From positions 1 to 64,000 of the forward strand of contig CAVWBT010000011.1 in the NCBI GenBank assembly GCA_963753285.1: DNA of 64,000 nucleotides, in the 5' to 3' direction. The notes under the pieces are model-generated. The model was not told where the DNA came from and ran no database searches. It saw nothing but the letters and a program-made list of their open reading frames with translations. This DNA is from JAHEDH01 sp963753285 (GTDB taxonomy: Bacteria > Actinomycetota > Acidimicrobiia > Spongiisociales > ZC4RG35). Positions within the stretch are counted from its first letter, which is position 1, and each line of letters opens with the position of its first letter. Both the position numbers and the translations under genes were made by a program. Below are positions 7,082 to 19,000 of the stretch, piece by piece.

Positions 7082-10000
7082 GTGACGATGAATCAAGTAA
7101 CCAATCCACGAGTCGCCCCCATGAACTCAGCATCTTCGACGAACGCCGACCCTCGAGCCCTGCCCGTGCCGCTGTTCAGCCGCCAATGGTGGCGCGACAA
7201 GGCTCGTGCCGGGCTCGCAGCGTTGCTCACGGTGGCTGGGTCCGTGCCGGCGCTCGTCATCGGAGGGCCGGCGCTGCCGGCGTCCGCTCTCCCGAATGTC
7301 GGTACATGCTTCCTCGTTGCCGACAACGGCAGCCCGTTCACGGGTGGTGGAGATCTCCTGACGTCATTTGATCTCGCGTCCACGACCGAGACCGCGAGGG
7401 GGGCGACTGGGACGTCGGCCATCGAGGCAATCGCTCGCAGCCCGTTCGACGGGACGCTCTTCGCAGCCGACGCCGGGACATTCGGAACAATCAACCAGTC
7501 GACCGGAGCGTTCACCGCGATCGGTCCGACGGGCTTCGCCGACATCGACGGTCTGACCATCGACCCCTTCACCGGAACGGTCTATGGGGCCGCTCGGCAA
7601 TCGGGCAACGACGCCCTGGTGATCATCGATCCCACAACCGGAGCAGCGACCTTCAACCTGACGATCGACTCGGCGGCCGCCGGCCTCGGGGGCGACATCG
7701 ACGACCTGGCGTTCGATCCGGTCACGGCGCTGCTCTATGCAGTGGTCAACTCCGGAGGCAGCGGCGATCACATCGTCATCATCGACGCTGATGGCGCGGT
7801 GATCGACGTCGGCGCCACGACCGGCGCGTCTGACGTCGAGGGACTGAGCGTCCAGCAGGACGGGACCCTCATCGGGACCACCGGAGCGGCCCGACCCAAC
7901 GGGCGCATTGTGACCTTCTCGAAATGGACGGGAGCGGCCACCGTCCTCGGCGGGCTCACCTACGGCGACTACGAGTCCATTGCCTGTGAGGACGTCGGCA
8001 CGAATGTGATCAACGGCACTGCGTTTGCCGACCTGGATGGTGACGGCGCCCAGGATGCCGGCGAGGCGGGCGTTGCGGGTGTGACGATCAGACTGATCCG
8101 CGACACCGATGGCGATGGGATCGCCGATCCCGGTGAGCGGACTGTCGACACGGTGACGACTGGCGCCTCGGGCACGTACTCGTTCACGGTTGCGGCGACC
8201 GGCGGTTTCGTGATCGTGGCGGACACCCCGAGCGGGTACTCTGCGACCACGACACTCGTACAGTCGGCGGCCTTCTCCGGCTACGGGTCGTCCGACTCGG
8301 GCAACGACTTCGGGTACGCCGTCCTGCCAGACGTGTCGATCGTCAAACGTGCCGATACTGCCGGCCCGGTCTCCGGTGGCGACACGGTCACATACACTCT
8401 CGAGATCACCAACAACTCGACCGATGTCCAGCGGGATCTGATCGTGCAGGACGTGCTGCCCGGAGGCGTCACGTACAGGGCCGAGTCGACCGTGGTGTCC
8501 GGAGGTTCGACCGGTGTCGCCGCGTCGGACAACCTCGACTCGGGGACGTACGACGGAGGCACCGGCTGGGCCGGCAGCTGGTTCGAGCAGAACGAAGCGG
8601 TCGGAGGCGCCGGCCCATCGACCGGCAATCTCACGGTGGGCGCCGGCGGGCTCGAACTGGACCGGGCATTCTCGTCGGGCGTGTCCAGTCCTGCGCTCGT
8701 TCGGCGAATCGACCTCTCGTCCGTCTCCTCGGCAACCCTCACCTATACCATCGGCACGGACGGCTCAAACGGGAACAGCGACCGGGTGGCCGTCGAATTC
8801 GCTGCCGACGGTTCCAACTTCTCGACGATCGCCAACTACCAGAACGACGTGGCCGGAACATTCTCTGCGACACTGACCGGTCCGTTTGCGGCGAACTCCG
8901 CATTGCGGTTCCGGATCACCAACGGCACATCGAGTTCCAACGACGTGTTCCGTTTCGACAACATCTCGATCGACGCCTCCACCGGTGCCGGCACGCGAGA
9001 CAACGCACCCGGCGGAGCGAACCCCGATCTCGTCGACGGCACGCCTCCGAATCTGATCTCTGCGCTCGACGGCTACACGCTGTTGCCAGGTGACACGATG
9101 ACGGTCACGTACGTGGTCGACATCGATGCGCTCGATGGATCCGTCGACGAGTTCACGAATGCTGCCACCGTGGCGACGAACCTCCAGGGACCCGTCGGGA
9201 CTTCCGTCACACTGGACGCCGACTTCAATCCGCTGCTGGGTGCGACGAAGTCCGCAGCGCCATCGTCGGCCGGCCCAGGTGACCCGATCGTGTACACCGT
9301 CGACGTGTTCCATCTTCCCGCCACTGACGGCACTCCCGTGAACGTCGTTGTGACCGATCCGCTGGTCTCGCTGACCCTCGACGGCGGTGACACCGACGGC
9401 GACGGACTGTTGGACGGCGGCGAGACCTGGAGTTACGTCGGCACGTACTCCGTGCAATCCGGTGATCCTGACCCTCTCGTCAACACGGTGACCATCACGG
9501 GCACCGACGCTGGGGGCGATGCGATCGATCAGGTGACGGCCTCGGCATCGGTCGACGTCCTCAACCCCCCCGAGCCCACGAATGACACCGCCGAGACCGA
9601 CGAGGACACCGTGCTGACGATCCCTGCGCCCGGCATCCTGTCGAACGACACGGATCCCGACGGTGACACGCTCAGCGTGCAACCCGTGACCGACACCATC
9701 GACGGTGATCTGACGGTCGGATCCGACGGCGCCGTGACCTTCGATCCCGCCGGCGCGTTCGAGTCGCTGGCCGTCGGCGAGTCCACGACTGTCAGCTTCG
9801 ACTACTCGGCGGTCGATCCGGGTGGCCTCACCGGGACCGCCACCGTAACGATCACCATCAACGGCGTGAACGATCCGATCGACGCCAACCCCGACAGCTA
9901 CACCGTCGACGAAGGGCAGGCGCTCACCGTCCCGGCAGCGGGCGTCCTCGCCAACGACTCCGACCCCGACACCAACGACACGCTCACCGTCGTCGCGTTC

Positions 10001-13000
10001 GACGCGACATCGACCGGCGGCGGCACCGTCTCGGTCGACCCCGACGGCTCGTTCACCTACACCCCGGCCACCGGTTTCACCGGAACCGACACCTTCACCT
10101 ACACCGTCAGCGACGGCAACGGCTCGTCGGTCACCGAAGCGGTCACCATCACCGTGACGCCGGCACCCGACGTCGTCATCGGCGACGCCACGGTCACCGA
10201 AGGCGGCGATCTCGAGTTCGGTGTCAGCCTGTCCCGCACCTTCAGCGCACCGATCGAAGTCACGTTCTCCACGGCCGACGGTTCAGCCACAGCCGGCGAC
10301 GACTACCCAGCCACCTCCGTCACGATCACCTTCGACCCGGGCGACACGACAGCGACGGTCACCGTTCCCACCACCGACGACTCGACCGACGAACCCGACG
10401 AGACGCTGACGCTATCCGTCGCCTCCTCCTCTACTCCGCTCGGCGACACGACCGACACCGGCACCGGCACGATCGTCGACAACGATGCCGCGCCCGCAAT
10501 CACGATCTCAGATGCGTCCGCCACGGAAGGCGACAACCTCTCGTTCACCGTCTCACTGTCCAACCCGTCCGCCGAAGACATCACCATCGTTCTGAACGCC
10601 ACGGACGTCGAAGCGACCGCGGGATCCGACTACACCGACGGTCCGTACTCGATCACCATCCCCGCCGGAGCAACGTCCGGAACGCTCATCATCGGAACTG
10701 CCGAGGACACCATCGACGAACCGTCGGAGACCTTCACGCTCTCGGTCACGTCGACCTCGGGCGGCGCCGTCGGCGGCACCACCGACACCGGCACCGGCAC
10801 GATCATCGACGACGATCCGGCACCGACGGTGACGATCTCCGATGCCATCGTGACCGAAAGCGGGGACCTACGGTTCGACATCGACCTGTCGAACCCGTCT
10901 TCGGCGACCATCGTCTTGACGATCACCTCGACGGGAGTCACGGCCGACGCCGGTGACGACTACGACGGGTCTTCCGTCAACGTCACATTCCTGCCCGGAG
11001 CAACGAGCGCAACCGCGGTTGTGCCGACGTTCGACGATCTGGTCGACGAGCCGGACGAGACCCTGACCGTCGGTGTCGGATTCGTGATCGGCACCGTCGG
11101 TGACACCTCGGACACTGCGACGGGGACGATTCTCGATGATGATGCGACGCCGGATCTGGTGATCGGTGACGTGAGTGTGACCGAGGGTGGGGATCTGGTG
11201 TTCGACGTGTCGTTGACCGGCCCGTCGGGTGGGACGATCACGGTCGATTTCGCCACCGCCGATGGAACGGCCGTGGCGGGCGATGATTACACGTCGACGA
11301 CCGGCACCGTGACGTTCGCTCCGGGCGTGACCACCGCGACGTTCACGGTCCCCACCACCGATGACACCGCCGACGAGCCCGATGAGACGTTGACGGTGTC
11401 GGCGACCGGTTCGACCGGAACGATCGGTGACATCAGCGACACCGGCACCGGAACCATCGAAGACGACGATGCGACGCCGGATCTGGTGATCGGTGACGTG
11501 AGTGTGACCGAGGGTGGCAATCTCGTGTTCGACGTGTCGTTGACTGGCCCGTCGGGTGGGACGATCACGGTCGATCTCGCCACAGGCGACGTATCGGCCA
11601 TCGCCGGTGACGACTACACCGCCACCAGCGGCACGGTGACCTTCGCCCCGGGTGTCGTGTCAGGAACGTTCACCGTCTCGACGCTGGACGATCTCCTCGA
11701 CGAACTCGGCGAGTCGCTCATCTTGTCTGCAACCGGCTCTACCGGCACCATCGGTGACATCGGCGACACGGGCACCGGCACGATCATCGATGACGATCCC
11801 ACACCAGTTCTGGTGATCGGTGACGTGAGTGTGAACGAGGGTGGGGATCTGGTGTTCGACGTGTCGTTGACCGGCCCGTCGGGTGGGACGATCACGGTCG
11901 ATCTCGCCACCGCCGATGGAACGGCCGTGGCGGGCGATGATTACACGTCGACGACCGGCACCGTGACGTTCGCTCCGGGCGTGACCACCGCGACGTTCAC
12001 GGTCCCCACCACCGATGACACCGCCGACGAGCCCGATGAGACGTTGACGGTGTCGGCGACCGGTTCGACCGGCACCATCGGTGACATCAGCGACACCGGC
12101 ACCGGAACCATCGAAGACGACGACGCCGCCCCGACGGTCACCATCGACGACGCCTCGGTCACCGAAGGTGGGAATCTGACCTTCGATGTCACCCTTTCGA
12201 ACCCGTCCTCGTCCACCATCGAACTGGACCTGCGCACCGCCAATGTCACCGCTGTCGCCGGTGACGACTACACGTCGACGACCGGCACCGTGACGTTCGC
12301 TCCGGGTGTCGTGTCAGGAACGTTCACCGTCTCGACGCTCGGCGATCTCCTCGACGAGCCGGACGAGACCCTGACCGTCTCCATCGACGCTTCGACCGGG
12401 CCCGTGGGCGACACGTCAGACACCGGTACGGGATCGATTCTCGATGATGATGCGACGCCGGATCTGGTGATCGGTGACGTGAGTGTGAACGAGGGTGGGG
12501 ATCTGGTGTTCGACGTGTCGTTGACCGGCCCGTCGGGTGGGACGATCACGGTCGATTTCGCCACCGCCGATGGAACGGCCGTGGCGGGCGATGATTACAC
12601 CTCGACGACCGGCACCGTGACGTTCGCTGCGGGCGTGACCACCGCGACGTTCACTGTCCCCACCACCTCGGACACCGCCGACGAGCCCGATGAGACGTTG
12701 ACGGTGTCGGCGACCGGTTCGACCGGCACCATCGGTGACATCAGCGACACCGGCACCGGAACCATCGAAGACGACGACGCCGCCCCGACGGTCACCATCG
12801 ACGACGCAATCATCATCGAGGGTGGGGATCTGGTGTTCGACGTGTCGTTGACGAACCCGTCGTCGGGCGACATCGAACTCACCGTCGTCGCCACCGATGT
12901 GACCGCGGTCGAGGCAACCGACTTCGCCGCCGGTCCCTACACCGTGACCATCCCCGCCGGCGACACCACCGCCACGCTCACCGTCTCCACGATCGAGGAT

Positions 13001-16000
13001 GTCATCGCCGAGTCTGACGAGATGTTCACGCTGGCGATCGCCGGTGCGACGGGAACCGTCGGTGACACGAGCGACACGGCCACTGGCACCATCGAAGACG
13101 ACGACGCAGATCCCGACGTGCTCGTCGACGATGCCACCATCACCGAGGGCGGCGATCTCGCCTTCACCGTCACGCTCACCAATCCTTCTGCGAGCACGAT
13201 CGCCGTCGACCTCACCACAACGAACGGGACCGCGGTCGCAGGTGACGACTACACCGCGACCACCGACACGGTCACCTTCTTGCCAGGCGAGACGTCGGCG
13301 ACGTTCACGGTCCCGACACTCGAGGACACGACCGACGAGCCCGACGAGACCCTGACGGTCTCCGCCTTGTCCGCCACCGGCACCACCGGATCGATCGCCG
13401 ACACCGGCACCGGGACCATCGTCGACGACGACGATGCACCCGCTGTTTCGATCAGTGATGTGAGCGTCACCGAAGGCGGCGACCTGGTGTTCGACGTGAC
13501 CCTGTCCAACGCGTCGAGCGGAACCATCACGGTGGATCTGGCGACTGCAGACGGCACTGCCGCCGCAGGCGACGACTACACATCGACCACCGGCACCATC
13601 ACGTTCGCTCCGGGCGTGACGGCAGCAACCTTCACGGTCTCGACCACCAGCGACAACGTCGACGAGCCCGACGAGACGTTGACCGTGTCGGTCACGGGCA
13701 CGACGGGCACGGTCGGTGACGCCTCCGACACCGGCACCGGCACGATCGTCGACGACGACGATGCACCCGCCGTGGTGATCGGCGACGTGAGCATCATCGA
13801 GGGCGGCGATCTGGTGTTCGATGTCTCGCTCAGCAGCCCGTCTGCGAGCACGATCACGGTCGATCTCACCACCGCCGACGGCACCGCTCTTGCAGGCGAC
13901 GACTACAGCGCCACGACCGGCACCGTCTCGTTCGCTCCGGGCGTGACGGCGGCGATCTTCACTGTCCCGACCACCAGCGACAACGTCGACGAGTCGGACG
14001 AGACGTTGACCGTGTCGGTCACGGGCACGACGGGCACGGTCGGTGACACGTCCGACACCGGCACCGGCACGATCGTCGACGACGACGATGCACCGGCGGT
14101 CGTGATCGGCGACGTGAGCGTCACCGAGGGCGGCGACCTGGTGTTCGACGTGACCCTGTCCAACGCGTCGAGCGGAACCATCACGGTGGATCTGGCGACT
14201 GCCGACGGCACCGCTGTCGCAGGTGACGACTACACGTCGACCACCGGCACCGTCACCTTTGCTCCTGGAGTGACTGCGGCAACCTTCACCGTCCTGACCA
14301 CCGACGACGCCGTCGACGAGCCCGACGAGACGTTGAGCGTGTCGGTCACGGGCACCACGGGCGCGGCCGGTGACACCTCCGACACCGGCACCGGCACGAT
14401 CGTCGACGACGAGGGAACGCCTGCTGTCGTGATCGGAGATGTCTCGGTCACCGAAGGCGGAAACCTCGTGTTCACCGTGAGCCTGACCGGGGCATCCGGC
14501 TCCGTCGTCACGCTCGACCTCGCCACCAGCGATGCAACCGCCACCGGCGGCGTCGACTACACCCCCGTCGCGACAACCGTCGTCTTCTCCCCGGGAGCGA
14601 CTACGGCAACAGTGACGGTGCCGACGACGTCGGACACCACCGACGAACCCGACGAAACGCTCACACTGGCGGTCACGAGTTCCACCGGCACCGTCGGTGA
14701 CACCTCCGACACCGGCGTCGGCACGATCGTCGACGACGATCCTGCCCCCGACGTCACGATCGTCGACGCCTCCGCCACCGAAGGATCGAGCATCACCGTG
14801 ACGGTCACGCTCGGGAATCCCTCGTCTGAGCCGATCACGGTCACGATCTCGACCGCCGACGGAACCGCCACGGCCGGCACCGACTATACGAGCGGCCCCT
14901 ATGTCGTGACCTTCCCGGCTGGCACCACGGTCACCACCTTCGACATTCCGACCGGCGACGATCTTCTCGACGAGATCGACGAGACCATCGACCTCTCGAT
15001 CACGGCAACCACCGGAACCGTCGGTGACACCAGCGACACAGCCGTGGCCACGATCCTGGACGACGACGGCGCGCCCTCCGTCACCATCTCCGATGCGACC
15101 GTCACCGAAGGCGGAATTCTGGCCTTCGATGTCACGCTGTCCAACCCGGCAGCAGCGGACATCACCGTCACACTCGCCACGGCTGACGGCACGGCCACCG
15201 AGCCCGGCGACTACCCGGCCACCACGTCGACGCTGACCTTCGCCGCCGGCGACACCGCTGCGACGTTCACAGTGGGAACGGTTGCGGACACGATCGACGA
15301 ACTCGACGAGACCCTGACCGTCTCTGTCTCTGCCAGCACCGGCCCAGTCGGTGACACCAGTGACACCGCGATCGGCACGATCCTGGACGACGACGCCGCC
15401 CCGACGCTGATGATCGGCGACGCAGCTGATGTCGAGGGCAGCACCCTCACCTTCGACGTCACGTTGACCAACGCCTCCAGCACCGACATCACCGTCGAGC
15501 TCACGACCTCCGACATCACCGCGACGGCCGGTGTCGACTACACCACAACCACGACACAAGTGACCTTCCCTGCCGGTGCCACAGTCGCGGCATTCACCGT
15601 GGTGACCGCAGCAGACGCCCTGGACGAACTCGACGAGACCTTCCTCGTCTCTGCGACCGTCGTGTCTGGCACCGTTGGCGACGCCACCGACACCGGTACC
15701 GGCACCATCACCGATGACGATGCGACCCCCGACGTCGTGATCGGCGATGCGACGATCACCGAAGGCGGGAACCTCGTCTTCGACGTCGGACTGACGGCGG
15801 CCTCGGCGGAAACCGTGACGGTCACGGTCAGCACCTCGGATGCGACCGCCAACGCACCAGCCGACTACCAGGCGACCACCGTCACCGTCACATTCGATCC
15901 CGGTGCGATGGCTGCGACCGTCACGGTCCCGACCACCGCAGATACTGTCGCCGAACCGGACGAGACCCTGACGCTCGCCGTCACTGCCTCGACCGGCACG

Positions 16001-19000
16001 GTCGGTGACACGTCTGACACCGGCACCGGCACCATCACGGACGACGACACACCCGACGTGGCCATCGGCGACGCCACGGTCACGGAAGGTACGAACCTCG
16101 AGTTCACCGTCGAACTCACGAACGCGTCCTCCGTGGACACAATCGTCACGCTCGCCACCACCGACGTGACGGCAGTCGCGCCGGCCGACTATCCAGGGAC
16201 GAGCGCCCAGGTCACGATCCCCGCCGGCGACCTGACTGCCACCTTCGTGGTCCCGACCACCGATGACTCCACAGACGAGCCTGATGAGACACTCACCGTT
16301 TCGGTTCTCTCCGTCGACTCCGGCTTCGTCGCCGACTCCTCCGATACCGGCTTGGGAACGATCACAGACGACGATCCGGCGCCTTCGGTCACGATCGCCG
16401 ATGCGATCGCGACCGAAGGCGATCCAGCGACGTTCACCATCACGCTGTCCAATCCCTCATCTGACGACATCGTCCTGCAGATCACCCCGACGGTCGGAAC
16501 GGCCGGTGTCGGCGATCTGGATCTGAGCCCCGTGACGGTGACCATTCCGGCCGGCGCCTCATCGGCCACCTTCGACGTGCCGACGCTCGAGGACTCGCTG
16601 GACGAGACCGACGAAACCTTCGGCGTCGGGGTGAGCGCCGTTCTGTCCGGGAATCCCGGAGACACATCCGACACGGCGGTAGGAACGATCGTCGACGACG
16701 ACGCCGCTCCCGCCGCAGCCGTCTCCAACGCCTCCGCCACCGAGGGTGACGCGCTGGAGTTCGCCGTCACGCTCAGCAATCCGTCGTCCTCCGACATCAC
16801 GCTCTCGGTGTCCACATCAGATGGGACTGCAGTCGAGGCCGACGACTACACGGCCGTCACGACCACCCTCACCATTCCCGCAGGCTCGACGAGCGCCACG
16901 GTCACCGTGCCGACTGTCGAGGACTCGACCGGCGAGGCTCCCGAATCCATGTCGCTCGCCATCACCGGAGTGGTTGCAGGTGACGTGGTCGATCCGACCG
17001 GCGAGACCGGCATCGGTACCATCACCGACGACGACGCCCCTTCGGTGACGATCTCCGACGCAGCTGCCGTCGAGGGTGACCCTGCCACATTCACCGTGAC
17101 GCTCTCGAACCCCTCGACCACCGACACGGTGCTCGTACTCCAACCCAGCAGCGGAACCGCCACGGGTGGCAGCGACTTCGACGCCGACCCGATCACCGTC
17201 ACCATCGCCGCAGGGGACACCTCCGTTGCGGTCCCGGTGCCGACCGTCGACGACGGCGTCGCCGAGCCGACCGAGACCTTCGACCTCGCCGTCGGCAGCG
17301 TGCTCTCTGGGATCGTCGGAGATGCAACCGATACGGGTACCGGTACCATCACCGACGACGACGCCCCGTCCGTCACCATCGACGACGTCACTGCCGCCGA
17401 AGGCGACGCCCTCGTGTTCACCGTGACGCTGTCCAACCCGACCTACGAGACGATCGAGGTCGTGCTCACGCCCACCGATGGCACGGCGACAGGCGGAGCG
17501 GACTTCGCAGCAGGCGCCGTCACGGCGACGTTCGCTGCCGGAGACACCTCGGCCACCGCCACCATCGCCGGCATCGAGGACACCGTCGACGAACCCAACG
17601 AGACCTTCACCCTTTCGGTCACCTCATCGACCGGCACGCTCGGTGACACCTCCGATACCGGCACCGGCACGATCACCGATGACGACGGTGCCCCATCGAT
17701 CACGATCGGAGACGCGTCCACCACCGAGGGAGATGACCTGACCTTCCCGCTCACCCTCTCCAATCCAGCTGCGAGCTCGATCACCGTCGAACTGTCGCTC
17801 GCCGACGTGACCGCCACCGCCACCGCCGACTACCCGGCTGGCGCGATCTCGGTCACCATCCCCGCAGGAGCCACCACCGCAACAGCGGTGGTGCCGACGA
17901 TCGATGACGCCGTCGATGAACCTACCGAGACGCTGACGGCATCGATCGCCTCCACCAGCGGGGCCCCGGTCGCAGACACCTCGGACACTGGGACCGGCTC
18001 GATCGTCGACAACGACGAGTCGCCGACGGTCACGATCAACGATGCCTCCGCAACCGAAGGCGACGCCCTGGTGTTTGCCGTGACCCTGTCCAACCCCTCT
18101 TCGGAGCCGATCACCATCACCGTGATCACCAGCAACGGAACCGCCGACGGCGCCGACTACGCCGGTGGCAGCTTCGATGTCGTCTTCCCAGCCGGGACGA
18201 CCTCCGGATCGGTGAGCGTTCCGTCGATCGACGACACGCTCGACGAACCCGACGAGACATTCACGCTCTCCGTGACTGCCACGACAGGCGGAGCGGTCGG
18301 CGCCACCACCGACGTCGGTACGGGCACCATCGTTGACGATGACCTCCCGGCAGTGCCGAACGTCTCCATCGGCGACGCCTCCGTCACCGAAGGTGGCGAC
18401 CTCGTGTTCCCGATCACGCTCGACATCCCCGCGATCGACACGATTCAGCTCGACATCGCAACGGCCGACGACACAGCGATCGCAGGCGACGACTACACCG
18501 CCACGACACTCACCGTCACGATCCCGACCGGGGCGAGCTCGGCGAGCTTCACGGTGCCCACGACGGACGATGTCGACGTGGAATCCGCTGAGACGCTCAC
18601 AGCGTCGATCGGATCCGTCACCGGCACGGTCACCATCACCGACGGGGACGCCACGGGAACGATCTTCGACAACGATGCGACGATCCCCGACGTCGTGGTC
18701 GGCGATGTCACCGTCTCCGAGGGAGGCACTGCCACCTTCACCGTTGGTCTGACCGCGCCGGCCATCGACGACGTCACCATCACGCTTTCGACGGCCGACG
18801 GCTCTGCGCTCTCCGGTTCCGACTACACGGCGACGACGATCACGGTCGACATCCCGACCGGAGCGACGTCGGTGACGTTCGTCGTGCCGACGATCGAAGA
18901 CACGACGGACGAACCCGACGAGACGTTCATCGTCGCCATCACCGGCGCGTCCGGAACACTCGGCGACACGACCGACACTGCGACCGGGACGATCGTCGAC

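Noticed and set aside
12416..15559. Open minus-strand frame of more than 1,000 codons
   Set aside because: It lies wholly antisense to the Calx-beta repeats. The frame stays open because the repeats have strong codon bias; its protein is low-complexity (RDRHGQRLVGLVDGV-like) and repeats with the sense strand's period.
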